From Nemertoderma westbladi (taxonomy: Eukaryota > Xenacoelomorpha > Nemertodermatida > Nemertodermatidae), in NCBI GenBank assembly GCA_032718475.1, contig JAUCBJ010004384.1, positions 1 through 45,964 of the forward strand: a stretch of DNA of 45,964 nt, written 5' to 3'. Shown in pieces: positions 1-12,201 of the stretch. Every line of letters begins with the position of its first letter. Position 1 is the stretch's first letter. A program made the position numbers and the translations under genes. The notes below the pieces were generated by a model that saw nothing but the letters and a program-made list of their open reading frames with translations, was not told the DNA's origin and searched no databases.

Positions 1-3000
1 AGGTAGTAAATCAGTTGTACTTGTAGGAGGTAGTAAATCACTTGTACTTGTAGGAGGTAGTAAATCACTTGTACTTGTAGGAGGTAGTAAATCACTTGTA
101 CTTGTAGGACGTAGTAAATCAGTTGTACTTGTAGGAGGTAGTAAATCACTTGTACTTGTAGGAGGTAGTAAATCACTTGTACTTGTAGGAGGTAGTAAAT
201 CACTTGTACTTGTAGGAGGTAGTAAATCACTTGTACTTGTAGGAGGTAGTAAATCACTTGTACTTGTAGGAGGTAGTAAATCACTTGTACTTGTAGGACG
301 TAGTAAATCACTTGTACTTGTAGGAGGTAGTAATAGTAAATCACTTGTACTTGTAGGAGGTAGTAAATCAGTTGTACTTGTAGGAGGTAGTAAATCACTT
401 GTACTTGTAGGAGGTAGTAAATCACTTGTACTTGTAGGAGGTAGTAAATCACTTGTACTTGTAGGACGTAGTAAATCAGTTGTACTTGTAGGAGGTAGTA
501 AATCACTTGTACTTGTAGGAGGTAGTAAATCACTTGTACTTGTAGGAGGTAGTAAATCACTTGTACTTGAAGGAGGTAGTAAATCACTTGTATTTGTAGG
601 AGGTAGTAAATCACTTGTACTTGTAGGAGGTAGTAAATCACTTGTACTTGTAGGAGGTAGTAAATCACTTGTACTTGTAGGAGGTAGTAAATCACTTGTA
701 CTTGTAGGAGGTAGTAAATCACTTGTACTTGTAGGAGGTAGTAAATCACTTGTACTTGAAGGAGGTAGTAAATCACTTGTACTTGTAGGAGGTAGTAAAT
801 CACTTGTACTTGTAGGAGGTAGTAAATCACTTGTATTTGTAGGAGGTAGTAAATCACTTGTACTTGTAGGAGGTAGTAAATCACTTGTACTTGTAGGAGG
901 TAGTAAATCACTTGTACTTGTAGGAGGTAGTAATTCACTTGTACTTGTAGGAGGTAGTAAATCACTTGCACTTGTAGGAGGTAGTAAATCAGTTGTACTT
1001 GTAGGAGGTAGTAAATCACTTGTACTTGTAGGAGGTAGTAAATCACTTGTACTTGCAGGAGGTAGTAAATCACTTGTATTTGTAGGAGGTAGTAAATCAC
1101 TTGTACTTGTAGGAAGTAGTAAATCACTTGTACTTGTAGGAGGTAGTAAATCACTTGTACTTGTAGGAGGTAGTAAATCACTTGTACTTGTAGGAGGTAG
1201 TAAATCACTTGTACTTGTAGGAAGTAGTAAATCACTTGTACTTGTAGGAGGTAGTAAATCACTTGTACTTGTAGGAGGTAGTAAATCACTTGCACTTGTA
1301 GGAGGTAGTAAATCACTTGCACTTGTAGGAGGTAGTAATAGTAAATCACTTGTACTTGTAGGAGGTAGTAAATCACTTGTACTTGTAGGAGGTAGTAAAT
1401 CACTTGTACTTGTAGGAGGTAGTAAATCACTTGTACTTGTAGGAGGTAGTAAATCACTTGTACTTGTAGGAGGTAGTAAATCACTTGTACTTGTAGGATG
1501 TAGTAAATCACTTGTACTTGTAGGAGGTAGTAAATCACTTGTACTTGTAGGAGGTAGTAAATCACTTGTACTTGTAGGACGTAGTAAATCAGTTGTACTT
1601 GTAGGAGGTAGTAAATCACTTGTACTTGTAGGAGGTAGTAAATCACTTGTACTTGTAGGAGGTAGTAAATCACTTGTACTTGTAGGAGGTAGTAAATCAC
1701 TTGTACTTGTAGGAGGTAGTAAATCACTTGTACTTGTAGGAGGTAGTAAATCACTTGTACTTGTAGGACGTAGTAAATCACTTGTACTTGTAGGAGGTAG
1801 TAAATCACTTGTACTTGTAGGACGTAGTAAATCACTTGTACTTGTAGGAGGTAGTAAATCACTTGTACTTGTAGGAGGTAGTAAATCACTTGTACTTGTA
1901 GGAGGTAGTAAATCACTTGTACTTGTAGGACGTAGTAAATCACTTGTACTTGTAGGAGGTAGTAAATCACTTGTACTTGTAGGACGTAGTAAATCACTTG
2001 TACTTGTAGGAGGTAGTAAATCACTTGTACTTGTAGGACGTAGTAAATCACTTGTACTTGTAGGACGTAGTAAATCACTTGTACTTGTAGGAGGTAGTAA
2101 ATCACTTGTACTTGTAGGAGGTAGTAAATCACTTGTACTTGTAGGAGGTAGTAAATCACTTGTACTTGTAGGAGGTAGTAAATCACTTGTACTTGTAGGA
2201 GGTAGTAAATCACTTGTACTTGTAGGAGGTAGTAAATCACTTGTACTTGTAGGACGTAGTAAATCAGTTGTACTTGTAGGAGGTAGTAAATCACTTGTAC
2301 TTGTAGGAGGTAGTAAATCACTTGTACTTGTAGGACGTAGTAAATCAGTTGTACTTGTAGGAGGTAGTAAATCACTTGTACTTGTAGGAGGTAGTAAATC
2401 ACTTGTACTTGTAGGACGTAGTAAATCAGTTGTACTTGTAGGAGGTAGTAAATCACTTGTACTTGTAGGAGGTAGTAAATCACTTGTACTTGTAGGAGGT
2501 AGTAAATCACTTGTACTTGTAGGAGGTAGTAAATCACTTGTACTTGTAGGAGGTAGTAAATCACTTGTACTTGTAGGAGGTAGTAAATCACTTGTACTTG
2601 TAGGAGGTAGTAAATCACTTGTACTTGTAGGAGGTAGTAAATCAATTGTACTTGTAGGAGGTAGTAAATCACTTGTACTTGTAGGAGGTAGTAAATCACT
2701 TGTACTTGTAGGAGGTAGTAAATCACTTGTATTTGTAGGAGGTAGTAAATCACTTGTACTTGTAGGAGGTAGTAAATCACTTGTACTTGTAGGAGGTAGT
2801 AAATCAGTTGTACTTGTAGGAGGTAGTAATAGTAAATCACTTGTACTTGTAGGAGGTAGTAAATCACTTGTACTTGTAGGAGGTAGTAAATCAGTTGTAC
2901 TTGTAGGAGGTAGTAAATCACTTGTACTTGTAGGAGGTAGTAAATCACTTGTACTTGTAGGACGTAGTAAATCACTTGTACTTGTAGGAGGTAGTAATAG

Positions 3001-6000
3001 TAAATCACTTGTACTTGTAGGATGTAGTAAATCACTTGTACTTGTAGGAGGTAGTAAATCACTTGTACTTGTAGGAGGTAGTAAATCACTTGTACTTGTA
3101 GGAGGTAGTAAATCACTTGTACTTGTAGGACGTAGTAAATCAGTTGTACTTGTAGGAGGTAGTAAATCAGTTGTACTTGTAGGAGGTAGTAAATCACTTG
3201 TACTTGTAGGAGGTAGTAAATCACTTGTACTTGTAGGAGGTAGTAAATCAGTTGTACTTGTAGGAGGTAGTAAATCACTTGTACTTGTAGGAGGTAGTAA
3301 ATCACTTGTACTTGTAGGAGGTAGTAAATCAGTTGTACTTGTAGGAGGTAGTAAATCACTTGTACTTGTAGGAGGTAGTAAATCACTTGTACTTGTAGGA
3401 GGTAGTAAATCCCTTGTACTTGTAGGAGGTAGTAAATCACTTGTACTTGTAGGAGGTAGTAAATCACTTGTACTTGTAGGAGGTAGTAAATCACTTGTAC
3501 TTGTAGGAGGTAGTAAATCACTTGTACTTGTAGGAGGTAGTAAATCACTTGTACTTGTAGGAGGTAGTAAATCAGTTGTACTTGTAGGAGGTAGTAATAG
3601 TAAATTACTTGTACTTGTAGGAGGTAGTAATAGTAAATCACTTGTACCTGTAGGAGGTAGTAAATCACTTGTACTTGTAGGAGGTAGTAAATCACTTGTA
3701 CTTGTAGGAGGTAGTAAATCACTTGTACTTGTAGGAGGTAGTAAATCACTTGTACTTGTAGGAGGTAGTAAATCACTTGTACTTGTAGGATGTAGTAATA
3801 GTAAATTACTTGTACTTGTAGGAGGTAGTAAATCACTTGTACTTGTAGGATGTAGTAATAGTAAATTACTTGTACTTGTAGGAGGTAGTAAATCACTTGT
3901 ACTTGTAGGAGGTAGTAAATCACTTGTACTTGTAGGAGGTAGTAAATCACTTGTACTTGTAGGAGGTAGTAAATCACTTGTACTTGTAGGATGTAGTAAT
4001 AGTAAATTACTTGTACTTGTAGGAGGTAGTAATAGTAAATCACTTGTACTTGTAGGAGGTAGTAATAGTAAATCACTTGTACTTGTAGGAGGTAGTAAAT
4101 CACTTGTACTTGTAGGAGGTAGTAATAGTAAATCACTTGTACTTGTAGGAGGTAGTAATAGTAAATCACTTGTACTTGTAGGAGGTAGTAAATCACTTGT
4201 ACTTGTAGGAGGTAGTAAATCACTTGTACTTGTAGGAGGTAGTAAATCACTTGTACTTGTAGGAGGTAGTAAATCACTTGTACTTGTAGGAGGTAGTAAA
4301 TCACTTGTACTTGTAGGAGGTAGTAAATCACTTGTACTTGTAGGAGGTAGTAAATCACTTGTACTTGTAGGAGGTAGTAAATCACTTGTACTTGTAGGAG
4401 GTAGTAAATCACTTGTACTTGTAGGAGGTAGTAAATCACTTGTACTTGTAGGAGGTAGTAATAGTAAATCACTTGTACTTGTAGGAGGTAGTAAATCACT
4501 TGTACTTGTAGGAGGTAGTAAATCACTTGTACTTGTAGGAGGTAGTAAATCACTTGTATTTGTAGGAGGTAGTAAATCACTTGTACTTGTAGGAGGTAGT
4601 AATAGTAAATCACTTGTACTTGTAGGAGGTAGTAAATCACTTGTACTTGTAGGAGGTAGTAAATCACTTGTACTTGTAGGAGGTAGTAAATCACTTGTAC
4701 TTGTAGGAGGTAGTAAATCACTTGTACTTGTAGGACGTAGTAAATCAGTTGTACTTGTAGGAGGTAGTAAATCACTTGTACTTGTAGGAGGTAGTAAATC
4801 GCTTGTACTTGTAGGAGGTAGTAAATCACTTGTACTTGTAGGAGGTAGTAATAGTAAATCACTTGTACTTGTAGGAGGTAGTAATAGTAAATCACTTGTA
4901 CTTGTAGGAGGTAGTAAATCACTTGTATTTGTTGGAGGTAGTAAATCACTTGTACTTATAGGAGGTAGTAAATCACTTGTACTTGTAGGAGGTAGTAAAT
5001 CACTTGTACTTGAAGGAGGTAGTAAATCACTTGTACTTGTAGGAGGTAGTAAATCACTAGTGCTTGTAGGATGTAGTAAATCACTTGTACTTGTAGGAGG
5101 TAGTAAATCACTTGTACTTGTAGGAGGTAGTAAATCACTTGTACTTGTAGGAGGTAGTAAATCACTTGTACTTGTAGGAGGTAGTGAATCAATTGTACTT
5201 GTAGGAGGTAGTAAATCACTTGTACTTGTACGAGGTAGTAAATCACTTGTACTTGTAGGAGGTAGTAAATCACTTGTACTTGTAGGAGGTAGTAAATCAG
5301 TTGTACTTGTAGGAGGTAGTAAATCAGTTGTACTTGTAGGAGGTAGTAAATCACTTGTACTTGTAGGAGGTAGTAAATCACTTGTACTTGTAGGAGGTAG
5401 TAATAGTAAATCACTTGTACTTGTAGGAGGTAGTAATAGTAAATCACTTGTACTTGTAGGAGGTAGTAAATCACTTGTATTTGTTGGAGGTAGTAAATCA
5501 CTTGTACTTGTAGGAGGTAGTAAATCACTTGTACTTGTAGGAGGTAGTAAATCACATGTACTTGTAGGAGGTAGTAAATCAGTTGTACTTGTAGGAGGTA
5601 GTAAATCACTTGTACTTGTAGGAGGTAGTAAATCACTTGTACTTGTAGGAGGTAGTAAATCACTTGTACTTATAGGAGGTAGTAAATCACTTGTACTTGT
5701 AGGAGGTAGTAAATCACTTGTACTTGTACGAGGTAGTAAATCACTTGTACTTGTAGGAGGTAGTAAATCACTTGTACTTGTAGGAGGTAGTAAATCAGTT
5801 GTACTTGTAGGAGGTAGTAAATCAGTTGTACTTGTAGGAGGTAGTAAATCACTTGTACTTGTAGGAGGTAGTAAATCACTTGTACTTGTAGGAGGTAGTA
5901 ATAGTAAATCACTTGTACTTGTAGGAGGTAGTAATAGTAAATCACTTGTACTTGTAGGAGGTAGTAAATCACTTGTACTTGTAGGAGGTAGTAAATCACT

Positions 6001-9000
6001 TGTACTTGTAGGAGGTAGTAAATCACTTGTATTTGTTGGAGGTAGTAAATCACTTGTACTTGTAGGAGGTAGTAAATCACTTGTACTTGTAGGAGGTAGT
6101 AAATCACTTGTACTTGTAGGAGGTAGTAAATCACTTGTACTTGTAGGAGGTAGTAAATCACTTGTACTTATAGGAGGTAGTAAATCACTTGTACTTGTAG
6201 GAGGTAGTAAATCACTTGTACTTGAAGGAGGTAGTAAATCACTTGTACTTGTAGGAGGTAGTAAATCACTAGTGCTTGTAGGATGTAGTAAATCACTTGT
6301 ACTTGTAGGAGGTAGTAAATCACTTGTACTTGTAGGAGGTAGTAAATCACTTGTACTTGTACGAGGTAGTAAATCACTTGTACTTGTAGGAGGTAGTAAA
6401 TCACTTGTACTTGTAGGAGGTAGTAAATCAGTTGTACTTGTAGGAGGTAGTAAATCACTTGTACTTGTAGGAGGTAGTAAATCACTTGTACTTGTAGGAG
6501 GTAGTAATAGTAAATCACTTGTACTTGTAGGAGGTAGTAATAGTAAATCACTTGTACTTGTAGGAGGTAGTAAATCACTTGTATTTGTTGGAGGTAGTAA
6601 ATCACTTGTACTTATAGGAGGTAGTAAATCACTTGTACTTGTAGGAGGTAGTAAATCACTTGTACTTGAAGGAGGTAGTAAATCACTTGTACTTGTAGGA
6701 GGTAGTAAATCACTAGTGCTTGTAGGATGTAGTAAATCACTTGTACTTGTAGGAGGTAGTAAATCACTTGTACTTGTAGGAGGTAGTAAATCACTTGTAC
6801 TTGTAGGATGTAGTAAATCACTTGTACTTGTTGGAGGTAGTAAATCACTTGTACTTGTAGGACGTAGTAAATCACTTGTACTTGTAGGAGGTAGTAAATC
6901 ACTTGTACTTGTAGGAGGTAGTAAATCACTAGTACTTGTAGGAGGTAGTAAATCACTTGCACTTGTAGGAGGTAGTAAATCACTTGTACTTGTAGGAGGT
7001 AGTAAATCACTTGTACTTGTAGGAGGTAGTAAATCAGTTGTACTTGTAGGAGGTAGTAAATCACTTGTACTTGTAGGAGGTAGTAAATCACTTGTACTTG
7101 TAGGAGGTAGTAATAGTAAATCACTTGTACTTGTAGGAGGTAGTAAATCACTTGTACTTGTAGGAGGTAGTAAATCACTTGTACTTGTAGGAGGTAGTAA
7201 ATCACTTGTACTTGTACGAGGTAGTAAATCACTTGTACTTGTAGGAGGTAGTAAATCACTTGTACTTGTAGGAGGTAGTAAATCAGTTGTACTTGTAGGA
7301 GGTAGTAAATCACTTGTACTTGTAGGAGGTAGTAAATCATTTGTATTTGTAGGAGGTAGTAAATCACTTGTACTTGTAGGAGGTAGTAAATCACTTGTAC
7401 TTGTAGGAGGTAGTAAATCATTTGTATTTGTAGGACGTAGTAAATCAGTTGTACTTGTAGGACGTAGTAAATCACTTGTATTTGTTGGAGGTAGTAAATC
7501 ACTTGTATTTGTTGGAGGTAGTAAATCACTTGTACTTGTAGGACGTAGTAAATCACTTGTACTTGTAGGAGGTAGTAAATCACTTGTATTTGTTGGAGGT
7601 AGTAAATCACTTGTACTTGTAGGACGTAGTAAATCACTTGTACTTGTAGGAGGTAGTAAATCACTTGTACTTGTAGGAGGTAGTAAATCACTTGCACTTG
7701 TAGGAGGTAGTAAATCACTTGTATTTGTTGGAGGTAGTAAATCACTTGTACTTGTAGGAGGTAGTAAATCACTTGTACTTGTAGGAGGTAGTAATAGTAA
7801 ATCACTTGTATTTGTTGGAGGTAGTAAATCACTTGTACTTGTAGGAGGTAGTAAATCATTTGTATTTGTAGGAGGTAGTAAATCACTTGTACTTGTAGGA
7901 GGTAGTAATAGTAAATCACTTGTATTTGTTGGAGGTAGTAAATCACTTGTACTTGTAGGAGGTAGTAAATCATTTGTATTTGTAGGAGGTAGTAAATCAC
8001 TTGTACTTGTAGGAGGTAGTAAATCACTTGTACTTGTAGGAGGTAGTAAATCACTTGTACTTGTAGGAGGTAGTAAATCACTTGTACTTGTAGGAGGTAG
8101 TAAATCATTTGTATTTGTAGGAGGTAGTAAATCACTTGTACTTGTAGGAGGTAGTAAATCATTTGTATTTGTAGGAGGTAGTAAATCACTTGTACTTGTA
8201 GGAGGTAGTAAATCACTTGTACTTGTAGGAGGTAGTAAATCATTTGTATTTGTAGGAGGTAGTAAATCACTTGTACTTGTAGGAGGTAGTAAATCACTTG
8301 TACTTGTAGGAGGTAGTAATAGTAAATCACTTGTATTTGTTGGAGGTAGTAAATCACTTGTACTTGTAGGAGGTAGTAAATCATTTGTATTTGTAGGAGG
8401 TAGTAAATCACTTGTACTTGTAGGAGGTAGTAAATCACTTGTACTTGTAGGAGGTAGTAAATCACTTGTACTTGTAGGACGTAGTAAATCACTTGTATTT
8501 GTTGGAGGTAGTAAATCACTTGTATTTGTTGGAGGTAGTAAATCACTTGTACTTGTAGGACGTAGTAAATCACTTGTACTTGTAGGAGGTAGTAAATCAC
8601 TTGTATTTGTTGGAGGTAGTAAATCACTTGTACTTGTAGGAGGTAGTAAATCACTTGTATTTGTTGGAGGTAGTAAATCACTTGTACTTGTAGGAGGTAG
8701 TAAATCACTTGTACTTGTAGGAGGTAGTAATAGTAAATCACTTGTATTTGTTGGAGGTAGTAAATCACTTGTACTTGTAGGAGGTAGTAAATCACTTGTA
8801 CTTGTAGGAGGTAGTAATAGTAAATCACTAGTACTTGTAGGATGTAGTAAATCACTTGTACTTGTAGGAGGTAGTAATAGTAAATCACTTGTACTTGTAG
8901 GAGGTAGTAAATCACTTGTACTTGTAGGAGGTAGTAAATCACTTGTACTTGTAGGACGTAGTAAATCACTTGTACTTGTAGGACGTAGTAAATCACTTGT

Positions 9001-10880
9001 ACTTGTAGGAGGTAGTAAATCACTTGTACTTGTAGGAGGTAGTAAATCACTTGCACTTGTAGGAGGTAGTAAATCACTTGTATTTGTTGGAGGTAGTAAA
9101 TCACTTGTACTTGTAGGAGGTAGTAAATCACTTGTACTTGTAGGAGGTAGTAATAGTAAATCACTTGTATTTGTTGGAGGTAGTAAATCACTTGTACTTG
9201 TAGGAGGTAGTAAATCACTTGTACTTGTAGGAGGTAGTAATAGTAAATCACTAGTACTTGTAGGATGTAGTAAATCACTTGTATTTGTTGGAGGTAGTAA
9301 ATCACTTGTATTTGTTGGAGGTAGTAAATCACTAGTACTTGTAGGAGGTAGTAAATCACTTGTATTTGTTGGAGGTAGTAAATCACTTGTACTTGTAGGA
9401 GGTAGTAAATCACTTGTACTTGTAGGAGGTAGTAATAGTAAATCACTAGTACTTGTAGGATGTAGTAAATCACTTGTACTTGTAGGAGGTAGTAAATCAC
9501 TTGTACTTGTAGGAAGTAGTAAATCACTTGTACTTGTAGGAGGTAGTAAATCACTTGTAGGAGGTAGTAAATCACTTGTACTTGTAGGAGGTAGTAAATC
9601 ACTTGTACTTATAGGAGGTAGTACATCACTTGTACTTGTAGGAAGTAGTAAATCACTTGTACTTGTAGGAGGTAGTAAATCACTTGTAGGAGGTAGTAAA
9701 TCACTTGTACTTGTAGGAGGTAGTAAATCACTTGCACTTGTAGGAGGTAGTAAATCACTTGTATTTGTTGGAGGTAGTAAATCACTAGTACTTGTAGGAT
9801 GTAGTAAATCACTTGTACTTGTAGGAGGTAGTAAATCACTTGTACTTGTAGGAGGTAGTAAATCACTTGTATTTGTTGGAGGTAGTAAATCACTAGTACT
9901 TGTAGGATGTAGTAAATCACTTGTACTTGTAGGAGGTAGTGAATCACTTGTACTTGAAGGAGGTAGTAAATCACTTGTACTTGTAGGAGGTAGTAAATCA
10001 CTTGTACTTGTAGGATGTAGTAAATCACTTGTACTTGTAGGAGGTAGTAAATCACTTGTAGGAGGTAGTAAATCACTTGTACTTGTAGGAGGTAGTAAAT
10101 CACTTGCACTTGTAGGAGGTAGTAAATCACTTGTATTTGTTGGAGGTAGTAAATCACTAGTACTTGTAGGATGTAGTAAATCACTTGTACTTGTAGGAGG
10201 TAGTAAATCACTTGTACTTGTAGGAGGTAGTAAATCACTTGTATTTGTTGGAGGTAGTAAATCACTAGTACTTGTAGGATGTAGTAAATCACTTGTACTT
10301 GTAGGAGGTAGTGAATCACTTGTACTTGAAGGAGGTAGTAAATCACTTGTACTTGTAGGAGGTAGTAAATCACTTGTACTTGTAGGATGTAGTAAATCAC
10401 TTGTACTTGTAGGAGGTAGTAAATCACTTGTACTTGTAGGAGGTAGTAAATCACTTGTACTTGTAGGAGGTAGTAAATCACTTGTACTTGTAGGAGGTAG
10501 TAAATCACTTGTACTTGTAGGAGGTAGTAAATCACTTGTACTTGTAGGAGGTAGTAAATCACTTGTACTTATAGGAGGTAGTACATCACTTGTACTTGTA
10601 GGAGGTAGTAAATCACTTGTACTTGTAGGAGGTAGTAAATCACTTGTACTTGTAGGAGGTAGTAAATCACTAGTACTTGTAGGAGGTAGTAAATCACTTG
10701 TACTTGTAGGAGGTAGTAAATCACTTGTACTTGTAGGACGTAGTAAATCACTTGTACTTGTAGGAGGTAGTAAATCACTTGTACTTGTAGGAGGTAGTAA
10801 ATCACTTGTACTTGAAGGAGGTAGTAAATCACTTGTACTTGAAGGAGGTAGTAAATCACTTGTACTTGTAGGAGGTAGTA
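1..10880. repeat. 27-bp minisatellite array, about 400 copies
   Basis: A single tandem array fills the first 10.9 kb and runs off the left edge. The unit is 27 bp, made of GGAGGTAGTAAATCA followed by CTTGTACTTGTA. Common variants are a 6-bp insertion giving GTAGTAATAGTAAATC, GGACGTAGT or GGATGTAGT in place of GGAGGTAGT, CAGTTG for CACTTG, and TATTTGTTGG for TACTTGTAGG. All length changes I saw are multiples of 3. Variants occur in blocks that recur in the same order, which shows segmental amplification. The array ends at about 10880, where the sequence becomes unique (AATTTGTTTGCACTC). Confidence 0.98.
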
Positions 10881-10975
10881 AATTTGTTTGCACTCTTATT
10901 TTAACAACTCATTTTAAATGGGGGCTCAAAGCTATAAATTCCATATCAGAGGCGCCATTACAGCATTGTAAATAA
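2..10975 (+). other. Open reading frame through the 27-bp array; coding status doubtful
   Basis: Read in this frame the unit is GGSKSLVLV, with variants GCS, GRS, GSS, VFV, LEG and the 11-residue GGSNSKSLVLV. I checked the phase at about 1 kb, 2 kb, 3 kb, 4 kb and 5 kb and it is unchanged, and by eye I saw no stop before 10973-10975. The first GTG is at 5060 and I saw no ATG start. The last 34 residues, after the array, are unique and resemble nothing I know. Openness is weak evidence here: the unit length is a multiple of 3, and two minus-strand frames (repeats QVQVIYYLL and TSTSDLLPP) are also open. No signal peptide, promoter or splice signal supports translation. It could be a fragment of a huge repetitive secreted or structural protein, but non-coding satellite DNA is more likely. 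Confidence 0.2.
9681..10424. repeat. Tandem 372-bp higher-order duplication inside the 27-bp array
   Basis: A shortened 21-bp unit (CACTTGTAGGAGG, lacking the 6 bases TACTTG) occurs at 9681 and again at 10053, exactly 372 bp apart (13 x 27 + 21). The order of the next 13 unit variants is the same after each: VLV, ALV, VFV, VLV, GCS, VLV, VFV, VLV, GCS, SES/VLE, VLV, VLV, GCS in the plus frame. This is a recent tandem duplication of a whole block. A third short unit lies upstream near 9556. Confidence 0.85.
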
Positions 10976-11049
10976 ATGTAAGCCTACTAAAGCGCTATTG
11001 GAGGAAGTTATGTGTGACAGCGCAATGTTAATCAAATTTAGAACAACAA

Positions 11050-11232
11050 CTAGTGAGACCTTATCCCTTCTTTTGGTCTAACTTCATTTAACCAACGCAA
11101 CAACGCCTTATTATCTTGCTCCAACTCTCCCAAAAGAGAAGTCCTAACGTCTTGTGTTGATTCGATTTGCCCAAGTATTGAAACATAATAATTATAATAA
11201 TTAATGCTCGGGCTGTCGATAATCGTACTCAT
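11050..11232 (-). CDS. Small hypothetical ORF, 60 aa
   Basis: A complete ATG-to-stop frame of 60 codons. The product begins MSTIIDSPSINYY, and its second half is charged and looks helical (GELEQDNKALLRWLNEV). The composition is less AT-driven than its surroundings, which is the only reason to keep it. I do not recognise the family, and no splice sites or polyadenylation signal decide whether it is a complete gene, one exon of a larger gene or chance. It lies between the 27-bp array and MDH2. Confidence 0.25.
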   Translation of the reverse strand: MSTIIDSPSINYYNYYVSILGQIESTQDVRTSLLGELEQDNKALLRWLNEVRPKEGIRSH

Positions 11233-12196
11233 CGTAGCCGATTCTGTTTTCTGTTAAACGACTACACTGACATAATATATGTATTTTGTACTTACATATA
11301 CATATGAAATGGATAAGATGTGTGTGTAAGTGTGTACCTGCCAATGTGCACTGTATTGGAGGTTTCATTATATATTCAATAAATCACAGACCCTAGCAAC
11401 CAATGGCATCTCTTCACTAACACTTGCATGTGAACTGAGGCTGGATCCGTTGACCCTCGAAAATTTAACGAAATAATAATAGCCTTAGGTTGAAATCGAA
11501 CCTGCTCCAGCTACCAATAGTGTAAAAAGAGCGGCGCCTAACTCATTGGGCCATATTTATTGCCGCAATAATTATTTATTGCTGCAATAATTATTTATTG
11601 CTGCAATAATTATTTATTGCCGCAATAACAATTGAACATCTTTTAAAAATTTTCATGAGTGACTTAATTATTTCACACACTATTATATTATTTATAATTA
11701 TAAGAACTGCAGTAATGGTTATGATTTTGATCCTTTTGAGACGCCATACAGCTTCACGAAATGTTAATGAATTCGATTAAAGAAGTGGTAATGTTCTATA
11801 TCAGAATGTTTGGTCTGGAGGTTCATGTGCGAATAACACTGCCCTGTGCCAGTTGCACAGATAAAACTGTTAGGTAATAAAAACAAATGATAAAAAAGGT
11901 TATGGAATAATAATAATAATACATGAATAGTTGGTAATAGACCCAAGTAGGGCACAATCAAATACTATTTAGGTAGTCTTGGGCACAATAACATCACCTA
12001 GTCGGATTATAATTCGCGCAGTTACTACTAATGATACTTCAACTAATAGTCTAGCCTACCACTCAGGAGTTGGCGCACAAAAAACTCTATTCTAATCTAA
12101 AGTCTAAAGAGGAAACCCAACAGCGGCCTGTCTGTAGTTTGTCTAAAATCCTAACACAAAAATAATTAGTACCTCAAACCAAAGTAATAAATACAT
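11233..12196. other. Intergenic AT-rich DNA, no gene seen
   Basis: No supported gene lies between the 60-codon ORF and MDH2. The stretch holds the 19-bp tandem repeat described separately and otherwise AT-rich unique sequence. A 65-codon minus-strand frame at 11764-11961 has hydrophobic low-complexity content and no recognisable domain, so I do not call it. Confidence 0.6.
11555..11636. repeat. 19-bp tandem repeat, four copies
   Basis: The unit is ATTGCTGCAATAATTATTT, with GCCGC or GCTGC at the centre. The GC cores start at 11562, 11581, 11600 and 11619, exactly 19 bp apart. Each unit holds the near-palindrome TTGCNGCAA. Confidence 0.9.
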
Positions 12197-12201
12197 TTAT
12201 T
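12196..12201 (-). promoter_or_regulatory. Polyadenylation hexamer overlapping the MDH2 stop codon
   Basis: On the minus strand the end of MDH2 reads CCCAAATAAATGTATTTATT. The AATAAA overlaps the TAA stop (12197-12199). If used, it would give a 3' UTR of only a few tens of bases. No second canonical AATAAA was seen just downstream. Confidence 0.5.

Noticed and set aside
4956-10859. Long minus-strand ORFs of IYYLLQVQV repeats
   Set aside because: They are antisense readings of the 27-bp array. The unit length is a multiple of 3 and this frame has no stop, so openness is automatic.
11764-11961. 65-codon minus-strand ORF with a few Cys and His
   Set aside because: Considered as a zinc finger, but the Cys/His spacing does not fit C2H2, and the first half is low-complexity Leu/Phe.
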